DNA of 64,000 nt from an uncultured Bacteroides sp. (GCA_948847595.1 CAQOGY010000001.1:62001-126000); one strand, 5' to 3'; positions 28,284-39,700 are shown, counted from the stretch's first letter. Notes: generated by a model not told the origin, from the sequence alone. Translations and numbers: made by a program.

Positions 28284-28799
28284 ATGGAAAATATAGATAT
28301 GTCATCCGTACAGTTGATTACTGATTCTTATCAGAATTATCATCGTTCCGTTTACTTGTATATCTTATATAAAATAAGAAAAGATGAAGACGCGAAAGAT
28401 CTGTCTCAAGATGTCTTTTTACGTTTGATGGATTATAGGCAAATGTTGCGACCGGAAACAGTAAAGTACTTTATCTTCTCTATTTGTCGGAATCTGGTTA
28501 CTGATTATTTGCGTCGTCATTATAAAATGCAGGAAATTACATCCTATTTTTTAGATCAGCTTCCTACCTTTATTAATGAGGTAGAGAGCCAGATAATCGC
28601 TAATGATTTATCTGTGTGTGAGCAGGAGAGAGTTCTCCGGCTGCCTGCGCAACGAAGAAAGATTTATGTAATGAGTCGCTTCAAGCATATATCGTCAGCG
28701 GATATTTCCGCTTGTCTCGGATTATCTGTCCGTACCGTAGAAAATCATTTGTTTATCAGTCGGAAAGAAATCCGTGAATATATCCAACAGTGTATCTAA
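28284..28799 (+). CDS. ECF-type RNA polymerase sigma factor (unit 2)
   Basis: A 171-residue ECF sigma factor, close paralogue of those at 9675 and 43822. Region 2 includes EDAKDLSQDVFLRLMDYRQMLRPETVKYF and the DYLRRHY segment; region 4 includes SADISACLGLSVRTVENHL. It ends with REIREYIQQCI. The start follows the promoter -7 element by about 30 bases. The susC gene begins 44 bp after the stop, with no anti-sigma gene between. The sigma gene stays AT-rich like the regulator, unlike the GC-richer Sus genes that follow. Confidence 0.9.
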   Translation: MENIDMSSVQLITDSYQNYHRSVYLYILYKIRKDEDAKDLSQDVFLRLMDYRQMLRPETVKYFIFSICRNLVTDYLRRHYKMQEITSYFLDQLPTFINEVESQIIANDLSVCEQERVLRLPAQRRKIYVMSRFKHISSADISACLGLSVRTVENHLFISRKEIREYIQQCI

Positions 28800-28843
28800 T
28801 ATTAGAATAAATAGTATAAATGTTAGTTTTAAATTTTATGTAT

Positions 28844-31800
28844 ATGAAAAAAAGTCTCTTCAGATTTTCATCGAGAAGGATTCTATTCTCCACGGTGATA
28901 GCCTCTGCTCTTATAGCAGGTGGCTCGCAGGCTGTCTTTGCAGATGCCGGGGAAGTGCAAGTCGTATTGCAGACTGGTACAATTAAAGGTAAAATCGTGG
29001 ATTCCAATGGCGAGCCCGTTATCGGTGCTAATGTTATGGTAAAAGGCACCACCAATGGCTGTATGACTGACATTGACGGAAACTTCTCATTGAAAGATGC
29101 CAAAGGAACTTTGGTTATCTCATATATCGGTTACAAAACGGAAGAAGTTCAAGTGAAAGGCCATGAAACCAGTTTGAAGATTGTATTGAAAGAAGACTCT
29201 GAACTACTCCAGGAAGTTGTAGTGGTGGGATACGGCAGTATGAAGAAAGAGTCGTTGACAGGCTCGGTAACAGTGGTCGACCAAAAACTTTTTAAAGACA
29301 AAGGTACGGTATCCAATCCGCTTTCGGCCATGCAAGGTCAGGTGCCGGGTTTACGCATCACCCGTTCGTCGGCTGCTCCCGGTGAAGAGGGATGGGGTGT
29401 CTCAATCCGTGGTTCTGTATCGAAGAACAAGGTAGAACCTCTCTTGATTATTGACGGTGTACCTGCCAGTGGTGTGAGTGAGATGGCTCAACTCAATGCC
29501 GATGACATCGAAACCATTAACTTCCTGAAAGATGCTTCGGCTGCCATTTATGGTGCAAAAGCGGCAGGAGGTGTGATTTTGGTAACTACCAAACGTCCTG
29601 ATGCCGGCAGAACCAAGGTAGAATATAGCGGTTCGGTTACACGTAAAATTGTGGGTTTGCAGCCCCGCATGATGAGTATGGACGAATGGACGGATGGTGT
29701 GCTCCAAGCCCGTTTGAATGACGGCTATGGCGAAGACGACAACTGGGTGCGCTACGCCCGTTTGGCTAAAGCGATGAAGGGGAGCTGGATTAATCTGCAT
29801 GGTGGAAATAATCCCGATGAAGATCCCATTCCGGGAGGATTCCGCGGTGTGGCCGACTTTGTGTTTCATGATATGAACTGGACTGATGTGCTGTGGGGGA
29901 ACGCTACTTCTACCCAACATAACCTCAGCATAAGCGGGGGGGCGGAGAAATCGACCTACCGCCTCTCGCTTGGTTATTTGAATGACCAAGGGACGCTGCA
30001 ATGGGGGAACAACTCGAACGAACGTTATAACGTACGTTTATTCAACAGCTTCAAGATAAACGACCGTATCAGCTTGGAAAGCAATATGTCAGCCAGTCGT
30101 CAGCATCAGGTGGCTCCTACACAGATTGGTAGTATATTAGGCAGTAGCATACCGCAGCCAGGGTTACCGGTTTCGACCATTGATGGCAAACCGTATGCGT
30201 GGGGAGGCATTCATACTCCCAACTGGTCGGCCGAATTGGGTGGTGACAACAAACTTGTGGTGACCACAATGAATGTGAATGAGATTTTGAAAGTGAACAT
30301 TTTGGATGGCCTTGATTTTCAGGGCACTTTGGGTTACTCAACGAACAATGCGGCCCGTGACGAACAGTATCTTTCAATTGATTGGTATCAATACGATGGC
30401 ACACCGATTCAAAACGAGAACTCTCCCTATCCTGCAAAAGAAAAATCATCGTATACTAAAAGCTCTGCACGTACCGATAATTACACGGCATCAGCTTTTC
30501 TCACTTATAAGAAATTATTTGATGAGGCTCACGACATATCGCTTATGGGAGGTGTGCAATATGACTATGCCGCTTACGATTATAGCGGTACCAAAGCAAT
30601 GGACGTGGAAGCGGCAATCGAATCGCTTAACGGTAAAGGACAAATCTACATAGACAAGGTAGACCGTTGGGAGGAAGCCATTCTCTCTTATTTCGGTCGC
30701 TTGAATTACAACTATAAGTCAAGATATATGGTAGAAGTGAATGCTCGCTACGACGGCTCTTCGAAATTCTTGCCCAAGAATCGCTGGAACTTCTTCTGGG
30801 GCGCATCAGCCGGATGGCGTATCACTGAAGAGAAATTCATGGAGAACTTGCGTGATTATGTGAATGAACTGAAACTACGTGCCTCATATGGTGAGGTAGG
30901 TAACCAAAATGGTATCGGACGCTATGACGGCATCCAACTTTACAACTACAAATCGAACAGCGGTGCTTTGTTGGGCAACTCGAAAGGAACCTATGTGGAA
31001 TCTGCCGGACTGGTGAGCACCGTGCGTACTTGGGAACGTATCTACAACTATAATTTGGGTATTGACTTCGGATTCTTCAACAATCGCTTTACGGGTACGT
31101 TCGAGATCTTTAAAAAGAAAAACGACAATATGTTGGTTTCGCGTCTGCATCCCGGTGTTCTGGGCGGAACTGCTCCCAGTACGAATAGTGGTAAGTTTGA
31201 AGCCAATGGTTACGATGTTAGTTTGACTTGGCATGATAAGATAGGCAGTTTCAACTACCATGTTGGCGGTACGTTAACCTATATGACCAATAAACTCGTT
31301 GATGGAGGTAACATCGTGGTGAGCGCAGGTTATAACGAAGCTGTGAATGGCTATCCGCTCAATTCGGTATTTGGCTACCGCTATGTGGGCAAGGTACAAA
31401 ACCAAGACCAACTGGACTATTACGTGGACAAATATGTGGGCAGCAACTCTATCGCCCTGCCTGCCAACTTGCGTTTGGGCGACCACATGTATGAAGATGT
31501 GAACAAAGACGGTAAACTGACACAAGATGACCTTGTATTTCTCGGTTCCGACGACCCCAAATATTCGTTCTCGTTTAATTTCGGATGCGAGTGGAAAGGA
31601 TTCGATTTCAATACCGTATTCCAAGGTGTGGGCAAGCGTACCATCTATCGTGAAATCGACTCTTGGAAAGTGCCTTTCAAGGCTATTTGGCTGAACACTA
31701 CCAACCAGTCGGTGGGTAATGTATGGAGTCCTGAAACTCCCAATAACCATTTTCCTACTTATTCAAACAGTAATGACATCAATAATTACAACTACATTCC

Positions 31801-32053
31801 CTCTACCTGGTCGGCCGATAACGGAGCTTATCTGCGTCTCAAAGAGATTGTACTTGGTTACACATTGCCAAAGGCATGGATGAATAAGAGCGGTTTCATC
31901 AGCAACTTGCGTATTTATGTATCGGGCGCCGATTTATGGGAAAAATCGTATATTACCGATGGTTGGGATCCCGAAGCCACCCGTAAGGTGGAAAACAAGC
32001 AACGCTATCCATTTAACCGCACCGTGACTTTCGGTGTGAATGCCACATTCTAG
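28844..32053 (+). CDS. susC: SusC-family TonB-dependent transporter (unit 2)
   Basis: An outer-membrane transporter of 1,069 residues, the same length as the unit 1 SusC when started at 28844. The ATG there aligns with the unit 1 GTG start; upstream in-frame starts at 28820 and 28838 would add a weakly signal-like extension. It has a signal peptide, a CarboxypepD_reg-like domain (IKGKIVDSNGEPVIGANVMVKG), plug (NFLKDASAAIYGAKAAGGVILVTT) and barrel ending in TFGVNATF. No STN domain. The C-terminal half is very close to unit 1 in protein (shared NLRxGDHMYEDVNKDGKLTQDDLVFLG), but codons are markedly more GC-rich. Confidence 0.93.
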   Translation: MKKSLFRFSSRRILFSTVIASALIAGGSQAVFADAGEVQVVLQTGTIKGKIVDSNGEPVIGANVMVKGTTNGCMTDIDGNFSLKDAKGTLVISYIGYKTEEVQVKGHETSLKIVLKEDSELLQEVVVVGYGSMKKESLTGSVTVVDQKLFKDKGTVSNPLSAMQGQVPGLRITRSSAAPGEEGWGVSIRGSVSKNKVEPLLIIDGVPASGVSEMAQLNADDIETINFLKDASAAIYGAKAAGGVILVTTKRPDAGRTKVEYSGSVTRKIVGLQPRMMSMDEWTDGVLQARLNDGYGEDDNWVRYARLAKAMKGSWINLHGGNNPDEDPIPGGFRGVADFVFHDMNWTDVLWGNATSTQHNLSISGGAEKSTYRLSLGYLNDQGTLQWGNNSNERYNVRLFNSFKINDRISLESNMSASRQHQVAPTQIGSILGSSIPQPGLPVSTIDGKPYAWGGIHTPNWSAELGGDNKLVVTTMNVNEILKVNILDGLDFQGTLGYSTNNAARDEQYLSIDWYQYDGTPIQNENSPYPAKEKSSYTKSSARTDNYTASAFLTYKKLFDEAHDISLMGGVQYDYAAYDYSGTKAMDVEAAIESLNGKGQIYIDKVDRWEEAILSYFGRLNYNYKSRYMVEVNARYDGSSKFLPKNRWNFFWGASAGWRITEEKFMENLRDYVNELKLRASYGEVGNQNGIGRYDGIQLYNYKSNSGALLGNSKGTYVESAGLVSTVRTWERIYNYNLGIDFGFFNNRFTGTFEIFKKKNDNMLVSRLHPGVLGGTAPSTNSGKFEANGYDVSLTWHDKIGSFNYHVGGTLTYMTNKLVDGGNIVVSAGYNEAVNGYPLNSVFGYRYVGKVQNQDQLDYYVDKYVGSNSIALPANLRLGDHMYEDVNKDGKLTQDDLVFLGSDDPKYSFSFNFGCEWKGFDFNTVFQGVGKRTIYREIDSWKVPFKAIWLNTTNQSVGNVWSPETPNNHFPTYSNSNDINNYNYIPSTWSADNGAYLRLKEIVLGYTLPKAWMNKSGFISNLRIYVSGADLWEKSYITDGWDPEATRKVENKQRYPFNRTVTFGVNATF

Positions 32054-32080
32054 TTTTTATTCTTAATATTGAAGATAACA

Positions 32081-33799
32081 ATGAAAAAAATAGTATATAT
32101 TTTAGGAATCATTTGCGCCATGACCATGCAGTCGTGTTTAGACCTTGAGCCCAAGACGCAATTGGCGGATACCAACTATTGGAAGTCGCCCGAACACTTC
32201 AAACTTTTTGCCACCCAGTTCTACGGCTGGTCGGCCGACTTTCGATGGCTCGACGACAGTCAGCACGCCGATATTCGCTCGGATTTGTTTGCCGGCAGCA
32301 CGGTGAACATCTATAGTAACGGAACGAATAGTATTCCGTCATCCGACAAGCATTATACCGACAATTACAATCGTATTCGCCAAGTCAACACCTTGTTGCA
32401 ACAGGCTGATGCGTATGAACAACAAGCCGACATTGCCATTTCAGTGGGGGAAGCCCGTTTCTTCCGTGCTTATTGTTACTTCGAGTTATTGCAGGCTTAC
32501 GGTGACCTTATCATAGCCCGCACGCCGCTCGACATCGACTCGCCTGAGATGCAGAAGGCTCGCAATCCGCGTACCGAGGTGGCTGACTTTATCATTGACG
32601 ACTTGAAAGAAGCCGCTAAACTATTGCCCGTTGATAAGGCTATCAGCAGCGATGAAGGTCGCCTTTCCAGCGAAGCCGCTTTGGCGTTTCTTTCGCGTGT
32701 AGCCCTTTACGAAGGTACATGGGAGAAATTCCATAATGGCGGTCAAAATACCGAACGTACAAAAGATTTGCTCAATACCGCAGCACAGGCGGCTCATGAT
32801 GTAATGACGGGCGGAGCATTCGAGCTTTTTGCTCCTCAAGAATTGGGAACGGAAGCCTACAAGTATCTCTTTATCTTGGAGAATGAAAAGTCAAACCCTG
32901 CCAATATCAATAAAACAGGTAATAAAGAGTATATCTTTACCCGCCGCCACGACCCTGTTATCAATTCTATTGGTTTTAACATCACACAAGGGCGTTTGGG
33001 CAATGCCTTGTACGTTACTCGCAAAATGGCTAATATGTATCTGCAAAGCAATGGATTGCCCATCAATCCCCAAACGTGGAATTACACGAAAGTGGATGAT
33101 GAATATAAAAATCGCGACAACCGCATGAACAATCAGCTTATGGTGCCCGGACAGACTTATTGGGGTACAAATGGCGGACGCATTGATTGGAGCGGCAATG
33201 CTGCCGAAATAGCCAATGCCTCGCATAGGAACTTCATGCCTCAAACCGGTACGGGCTACTTTCCCCACAAGTGGTGCAGCGAACGTGACGGAGTGCCCAC
33301 CGGTATGGAAGCTTACGACTTCCCCGTCATCCGCTATGCCGAGGTGCTGCTGAACTATGCCGAAGCTGTGTTTGAACGCGATGGACAAATATCAGATGAA
33401 GACTTGGCTATCAGCTTGAACTTGACACGTAAACGCATTAACCCCGAAATGCCTGACTTGACTAACGATTTTGTCACGGCAAATAATTTGGATATGCGCA
33501 CAGAAATTCGTCGTGAGCGTACCATCGAGTTTTTCGATGAGAATTTCCGCATTGATGATCTGAAGCGTTGGAAAACGGCCGAAGACGAAATGCCGATGAA
33601 CCTCACCGGTGTGAAGTGGAAAGATACTGATTTTGAAAGCAGATGGCCCGATGCTTCTTTTAAAGACAAAGATGGTGAAGGTTGCATTATTCACGAAAAA
33701 GGACGCAACTGGCACGAAAAGCATTACTTGTTGCCGCTGCCCACTGACCAACTCAAGCTGAACCCCAACTTGAAACAAAATCCAGGTTGGAATCAATAA
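32081..33799 (+). CDS. susD: SusD/RagB outer-membrane lipoprotein (unit 2)
   Basis: A 572-residue SusD-type lipoprotein with lipobox MQSC and the paralogue-typical LDLEPKTQLADTNYW. TPR-like helices and the C-terminal RagB/SusD signatures FPVIRYAEVLLNYAEAVFE, RTEIRRERTIEFFDENFRIDD and LPLPTDQLKLNPN are clear. The ATG at 32081 is chosen; an in-frame TTG at 32069 is unlikely. It lies 27 bp after susC. Base composition is high for this window: the 60-base line 32521-32580 is 63 percent GC by hand count, against 37 percent for the matching unit 1 line at 13921. Confidence 0.93.
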   Translation: MKKIVYILGIICAMTMQSCLDLEPKTQLADTNYWKSPEHFKLFATQFYGWSADFRWLDDSQHADIRSDLFAGSTVNIYSNGTNSIPSSDKHYTDNYNRIRQVNTLLQQADAYEQQADIAISVGEARFFRAYCYFELLQAYGDLIIARTPLDIDSPEMQKARNPRTEVADFIIDDLKEAAKLLPVDKAISSDEGRLSSEAALAFLSRVALYEGTWEKFHNGGQNTERTKDLLNTAAQAAHDVMTGGAFELFAPQELGTEAYKYLFILENEKSNPANINKTGNKEYIFTRRHDPVINSIGFNITQGRLGNALYVTRKMANMYLQSNGLPINPQTWNYTKVDDEYKNRDNRMNNQLMVPGQTYWGTNGGRIDWSGNAAEIANASHRNFMPQTGTGYFPHKWCSERDGVPTGMEAYDFPVIRYAEVLLNYAEAVFERDGQISDEDLAISLNLTRKRINPEMPDLTNDFVTANNLDMRTEIRRERTIEFFDENFRIDDLKRWKTAEDEMPMNLTGVKWKDTDFESRWPDASFKDKDGEGCIIHEKGRNWHEKHYLLPLPTDQLKLNPNLKQNPGWNQ

Positions 33800-33833
33800 T
33801 CCATTCATCATTCATTAATAAAGTAATCGAATT

Positions 33834-35297
33834 ATGACATACAAAAACATACTTCAAAAATGTGCATTTGTTGCACTAATAACGGGTAACTTGGTAATGA
33901 CCGTTTCGTGTAATGATGACGATGTGTCCCCTGTTTTAGAAGAGAGAGTGCTCGTTAAGGAAATCAACCTTGAGGTGACTCCCGAACTGCCTCTGTTGAT
34001 AGGTACTGATACGTTGATAAAATATACCGTAGGCCCCGATGAGGCTTTTAATAAAGCGTTGGTGTGGAAATCGACTGTGCCTGATGTAGCTACCGTAGAT
34101 GCCGACGGACGCATCACTGCAATAAGTGCGGGTAACACGGTCATTTCGGCTAGGCCGGCTGTGGGTTATTCTACCACTTCAACCATCAATGTGAAGGTGG
34201 TAAATGAAATCATTCACATCACTGATATCAATCTCACTAACGAAGAGCTTGAAGTGTTTGTTACCTCGACTCTGCCACTTACTTGGCAGATTACTCCGGC
34301 CGACCCCACTTATCCCGGGCTGATTTGGAAAAGCCTTACCCCCGATAAGGCGACCGTCAACGAAAAAGGCGAGGTGAAAGGTGTGGCCGAAGGAACGGCA
34401 CGCATACAAGTCACCGCTACTGACGACAAACATTTCACAAAAGAGTTTGAGATAAAGGTGAAGCCTATTATCTATATTGAAAGTATGGAATTCGTGAAGG
34501 AAACCGATAAGCTGGCTTTAGGCGAAACCTATACTCCGCAGATGAATGTAATGCCCGCAGACGCCACATTGTCGTACATCGCATGGGAAAGCAGTAAGCC
34601 GGATGTTGTAGAAGTTGACGAAAAAGGCCGGTTCATAGCGAAAGCTTATGGCAATGCCGTGATTACAGCCTTGGCTGACTATGGCGATGGAAAACCTATT
34701 AAAGCCACGATGAGTGTCAACGTGAGTGAAGGTTTAATGAACGACCAGTTTACTATCGAGAATATCTGGCAGCCGTTCGGAAACTTTACCCACCGGGAAT
34801 TTGAATGGATGGAGAATGACGGAGTGCTTCGCATCTTCCCTGGTGAAGATAAGACTTACAAGGCTGTCCGCATTTGTCGCATCGGCGGATTTGGATTCAA
34901 CGTAACCAATTATCCCATCATGGCTTTTAAAGTGAAATTCCCCGAAAATGTATTCGAAACATCAACAAGTATTGAGTGGTATCTCGACATTTGGGGTGGA
35001 AGCGGCATTACTGTAGCCGGTAAATATGGCGAAGATACCGATAAAGGAAAAAATGCCATGACTGTGGTAGATTGTGGCGAGTACAAAGTATTCTACGCTG
35101 ACTTTACGAAGAAATTCCTCGGCAAAAACCAACAGTATATGCCTACCTCATTGACGAAGTACGATACAGTGGAACTTCAATTTTGGAAAATCTGGTATGA
35201 AGCCAATGAAACAGGCAGCATCTATGTGGATTGGATAAAGACTTTCGAATCGGAACAAAAACTGAAAGATTTGATTAAGAACGAAAGTGGCAAATAA
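33834..35297 (+). CDS. Ig-like (Big_2) surface lipoprotein (unit 2)
   Basis: A 487-residue lipoprotein (lipobox TVSC followed by NDDD, which resembles a surface-export signal) paralogous to the proteins at 15248 and 49477. Three Big_2 repeats carry the pattern VWKSTVPDVATVDADGRITAI, LIWKSLTPDKATVNEKGEVKGV and IAWESSKPDVVEVDEKGRFIA. A C-terminal domain from about residue 300 contains many aromatic residues (for example EWYLDIWGGSG) and ends in YVDWIKTFESEQKL. It is probably the surface glycan-binding component of the unit; no enzyme motif was found. Confidence 0.82.
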   Translation: MTYKNILQKCAFVALITGNLVMTVSCNDDDVSPVLEERVLVKEINLEVTPELPLLIGTDTLIKYTVGPDEAFNKALVWKSTVPDVATVDADGRITAISAGNTVISARPAVGYSTTSTINVKVVNEIIHITDINLTNEELEVFVTSTLPLTWQITPADPTYPGLIWKSLTPDKATVNEKGEVKGVAEGTARIQVTATDDKHFTKEFEIKVKPIIYIESMEFVKETDKLALGETYTPQMNVMPADATLSYIAWESSKPDVVEVDEKGRFIAKAYGNAVITALADYGDGKPIKATMSVNVSEGLMNDQFTIENIWQPFGNFTHREFEWMENDGVLRIFPGEDKTYKAVRICRIGGFGFNVTNYPIMAFKVKFPENVFETSTSIEWYLDIWGGSGITVAGKYGEDTDKGKNAMTVVDCGEYKVFYADFTKKFLGKNQQYMPTSLTKYDTVELQFWKIWYEANETGSIYVDWIKTFESEQKLKDLIKNESGK

Positions 35298-35351
35298 TTG
35301 CATCTTATTTTCTCTGGAAACTGATTGAATAACAAAATGAAAATTGAATGT

Positions 35352-36617
35352 ATGAAAAATCTGATTTATACCTTCGTGGGTAGCGCAACGCTTGTGTTGC
35401 TGACTAGCTGTAGTGCAGAGTTCGAGAACGGAACTCCCGAACCATGGCAACGCGAAATCAACCCCAATGAAAATTATGAGTACACCATCAAGCACCCTTG
35501 TCTGGTGAACACCGAAGCCGATTTTGAACGTGCACGCCGTAAAGTGAACGAACGTGCCGAACCTTGGATTAGCGGTTGGGAAAAATTGTGTGAAAGCCGA
35601 TTCGCCCAACTGAGCTACAACTCAAACCCGCAGGAAGAAATTGTACGTCACTCGCAAGGTGGCAACTTCAACACGGCTGCTTTTGATGCCGGTGCCGCTT
35701 ATCAGTTGGCTTTACGCTGGAAAATATCGGGAGATGAAGATTATGCGAAAGCGTCTATTAAAATTCTGAACGGATGGGCTAAGACTTGTAAAGGGGTGAA
35801 CTATAAAACGTGGCCTGACGACAGCCATCGCCTGCTTGCTGCTGGATTTATCGGTTACCAGTTTGCTGCTCCTGCCGAACTGATGCGCGACTATGAAGGC
35901 TGGAAAACCGAGGATTTCGAAATCTTCAAAAAATGGATGGACAAAACTTTCTATCCCATTTGCAACGATTTTTTAGATAATCACTTCAACTCCGCAGCTA
36001 TTGTGGGGTGGATGAGTTGGGATTTGCCTGCCATGCTCACCATTCTTTCTATCGGTGTGCTGAACGATGATGATGCTAAGATAAGACAAGCTTTGGAGTT
36101 TTTCTACCATGGAAAAGGTATGGGGTGTATCGAATGGTCGGTGAAAGGAATGCACGAAGACCCTGAGGGAAAAGTGAAAGGCAGACATTTGGCACAGAGC
36201 CAGGAGATGGGACGCGACCAGGGACACGCCACTCTCAATGTAGGCTTGCACGCTTACTTCTGCCGTACGGCTTATAACATGGGCATTGACCTCTTTGCTT
36301 ACAACGACCACATCATTCTCGACCTCTGTGAATATACGGCTAAGTATAACTTGACTTCGGCCGAAGATGTGGAAATGCCTTTCGAACCTTACTATCACCC
36401 TAAATATGGCTGGCACGAGAAGGTTTCCGCCGACGGTAAGGGACGTGCTCGTCCGGGATGGGAACTCCTCTACAACCATTATGCCAAGGTGAAAGGTATG
36501 AACGCGCCCTATTCGCAAGCCTTTGCCGAAAAAGAACGTCCCGAAGGATATGGCGAGCGTGGCACTGCCGAAGCAGGCGATTTGGGATTTGGAACATTAT
36601 TGTATACTGAAGAATAA
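35352..36617 (+). CDS. Alginate-lyase-family lipoprotein (unit 2)
   Basis: A 421-residue lipoprotein (lipobox LTSC) of the same alginate lyase superfamily as the genes at 16792 and 51009. Hallmarks: AAYQLALRWKI, YQFAAPAELMRDYEGW, a loop LDNHFNSAAIVGWMSWD, and SQEMGRDQGHATLNV. The loop has Asn and His before the Trp motif, as in known (alpha/alpha)-toroid lyases, which the unit 1 copy lacks. Starts at 35337 (ATG) and 35325 (TTG) are also in frame; 35352 gives the best signal peptide. It closes the unit 2 core and is followed by a hairpin and then GH2. Confidence 0.8.
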   Translation: MKNLIYTFVGSATLVLLTSCSAEFENGTPEPWQREINPNENYEYTIKHPCLVNTEADFERARRKVNERAEPWISGWEKLCESRFAQLSYNSNPQEEIVRHSQGGNFNTAAFDAGAAYQLALRWKISGDEDYAKASIKILNGWAKTCKGVNYKTWPDDSHRLLAAGFIGYQFAAPAELMRDYEGWKTEDFEIFKKWMDKTFYPICNDFLDNHFNSAAIVGWMSWDLPAMLTILSIGVLNDDDAKIRQALEFFYHGKGMGCIEWSVKGMHEDPEGKVKGRHLAQSQEMGRDQGHATLNVGLHAYFCRTAYNMGIDLFAYNDHIILDLCEYTAKYNLTSAEDVEMPFEPYYHPKYGWHEKVSADGKGRARPGWELLYNHYAKVKGMNAPYSQAFAEKERPEGYGERGTAEAGDLGFGTLLYTEE

Positions 36618-36640
36618 CTTTTGGGATTTTCCTACTGATT

Positions 36641-36676
36641 TCAAGGAGTTAAGAGGTTAGACTTTTAACTCCTTGA
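36641..36676 (+). terminator. Perfect 12-bp hairpin after unit 2 core
   Basis: TCAAGGAGTTAA (36641-36652) and TTAACTCCTTGA (36665-36676) form a perfect stem with a 12-base loop, 23 bases after the lyase-family stop and 34 bases before the GH2 start. There is no T-run, so attenuation or transcript processing is as likely as termination. Confidence 0.5.
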
Positions 36677-36710
36677 TGTTACTCAGTGGAAACCTCACAA
36701 CCCTTTCCTT

Positions 36711-39700
36711 ATGATAAATAGATTATTTTCTACCTTATTATTTCTTTCCTGTCTCTTTGGTGGTTTACCTCAAACGGCAAAGGCGCAAAACAACGAGTGG
36801 GAAAATCCTGTCAAATATGAGTGGAATAAAGAGAAACCACATGCTGACTTTCGTCTCTACGAACAGGCAGAGGATGCAGTGAACGACAAACCCCGAAAAT
36901 CGTCTTGGCAACATTCGTTGAATGGTGTGTGGAAGTTTATCTATGCCCCTACTATAGCAGCGAGCATAAAAGATTTTTATCGGATAGATTTACCCGACAG
37001 TAATTGGGATACAATAACAGTTCCTTCTAACTGGGAAATCCAAGGATTTGGTGAACCGATAATCCGCAACATTCAGTATGTATTTTCATCCAATCCACCT
37101 TATATTGACGTAGACAATCCTGTGGGTACCTATCGGCGCACATTTACGGTTCCTCAAAACTGGCAGGAGCGCGAAGTATTTCTGCACTTCGGCTCCATTA
37201 GCGGCTATGCCCGCATTTATGTGAACGGGCAGCAAGTCGGAATGACCAAAGCTTCTAAAACTCCGGCTGAATTTAATGTGACGAACTATCTGAAAGAAGG
37301 AGAAAATTTACTGGCAGTACAGATTTATCGCTGGCATGATGGCAGCTATATGGAAGACCAGGATTTTTGGCGACTGACCGGGATTGAACGTGATGTATTC
37401 TTGCAAGCTTACCCTAAACTGACTATTTGGGATTTTTTCTTAAAATCAAGTTTGGATAGTATATATAAGAATGGTATATTCAATGCCACCGTAGATTTGC
37501 GTGAATTTACAGGTAATAATGTAAAAAAAGGAACACTCAAACTGGAATTATTGGATAAAACCGGCAAAATAGTTTTGTCACAACAAAAGAAATTTGACAT
37601 AGAAGATGAGTTTACCCAATTAGCTTTTTCGGGCGTCATTAAGAATGTATCCAAATGGAATGCTGAAAAGCCATCTCTTTATGATTGTGTCATCACACTT
37701 TGGGATGATAAAAACAAGCAGCTTGCAGTTACTGCCTGTAAGACAGGTTTCAGAAAGATAGAAATAAAGAATGCTCGATTATTGGTGAATGGTGTTCCGG
37801 CTTATATAAAAGGCGTGAACCGTCATGAGCATAATGACAGTTTGGGGCATGTCCAAACTCGTGAAATTATGATGAATGACCTGAAATTGATAAAACAACT
37901 GAATATGAACGCTGTTCGTACCAGTCATTATCCCAATCATCCGTTGTTTTATAAATTATGTGACCAATATGGCATTTACATCATAGATGAAGCCAATATT
38001 GAAACCCACGGAATGGGCTCAGTTCCTTATTTCAAAGATACCATTCCGCATCCTGCTTATCGTTCCGAATGGTATGCGGCTCATGTAGACCGTATCACCC
38101 GTATGGTGGAAAGAGATAAAAACCATCCGTGCGTCATAGGCTGGTCGTTAGGGAATGAATGTGGTAATGGAATCGTATTCCATGATGAATATAAACGTCT
38201 GAAAGAATATGACCCAAGTCGTTTTGTGCAATTCGAACAGGCTTGGGAGGACTGGAATACAGATATTGTATGTCCGATGTATCCCAATATGTGGAAAATA
38301 ACGGAATATGCCAAGTCCGGTAAACAGCGCCCCTTTATCATGTGTGAGTATGCCCATGCCCAGGGGAATAGTAATGGTAACTTCAAAGACCTTTGGGATG
38401 TTATTTATGACAGTCCAAATTTGCAAGGTGGTTTTATTTGGGATTTTATGGATCAAGGGTTTAAAATGAAGACAGAACCAGGAGACGGACGTATCTACTG
38501 GACGTACAATGGAAAAATGGGAAGTTATAAATGGCTGGAAGATAGGAAAGGGGAATTAAATACAGGAACCGACGGCTTAATTTCTGCTAATGGCATTCCC
38601 AAACCACAAGCGTATGAGGTAAAGAAAGTCTATCAGTACATTCAGTTTAATGCGAAAGATTTGAGTAAAGGGATTATTTCAATCAAGAATCGTTATGATT
38701 TTACCAATCTGAATGAATATGCTTTTACTTGGGAAGTATATAAGAACGGAGATAAGTTCTCTACAGGAAATTTCAATGTTGAATTAAAACCTCATGCGGA
38801 AAAAGAGGTGCGTTTAAGCCTTCCTGTTATCCCGAAAGATGGAAATGAGTATTTTCTCAACCTCTATGCCTATACAAAGGTTGCTACCGATTTAGTTCCT
38901 GTACATTATGAAGTAGCTAAGGAACAGATAAAGCTAAATAAAGGTAGTTTCTTTGCTTCTCTTTCGGCTTGTTCGGGTAAGTTGTCTTATGAAACGAAAG
39001 ACAATGTTTTATCTTTTCAGTCGGGTGCCGTCTCCGGTAAGATTGATTTGAAAAAAGGAGTGCTGTTTAATTATAGCATAAACGGTAAACAACCCATTAA
39101 GCAATATCCGGAACCGGCTTTTTGGCGTGCTCCGGTTGACAATGATTTCGGGAATAAAATGCCCTGGTTGGCAGGTGTCTGGCGGACAGCACATGTGAAC
39201 CGTTATGTGAAGAACGTGGTTATAGAGGAAAAGAACGAAAAAGGATTGTCCATAAAGGTTGATTGGATATTAAGTGATATTCAGGTTCCTTATACAATGG
39301 AATATTTGATACGTAATAATGGTTCTATTATCGTGACAGGAAGTATTGACTTGACAGGAACGAGACTTCCCGAACTTCCCCGCTTTGGTATGCGGATGGA
39401 ATTGCAACAACCCTATGAGAATCTGACATATTACGGCAGAGGTCCTTTGGAAAACTATATCGACCGTTATTCAAGCTCGTTCATCGGACGATATGAGGAT
39501 AAAGTCGACAATCAGTTCTATTGGTATATACGTCCACAGGAAACCGGAAATAAAACGGATGTTCGTTGGCTGGCTTTATTGAATAGTGAAGGAGAGGGAG
39601 TGAAGATTACAGGTCTGCAACCTATCGCATTTTCCGCTCTGCATTTCTCACCGGAAGACCTTGACCCCGGTTTGACCCGCAAATTGCAGCATACCATTGA

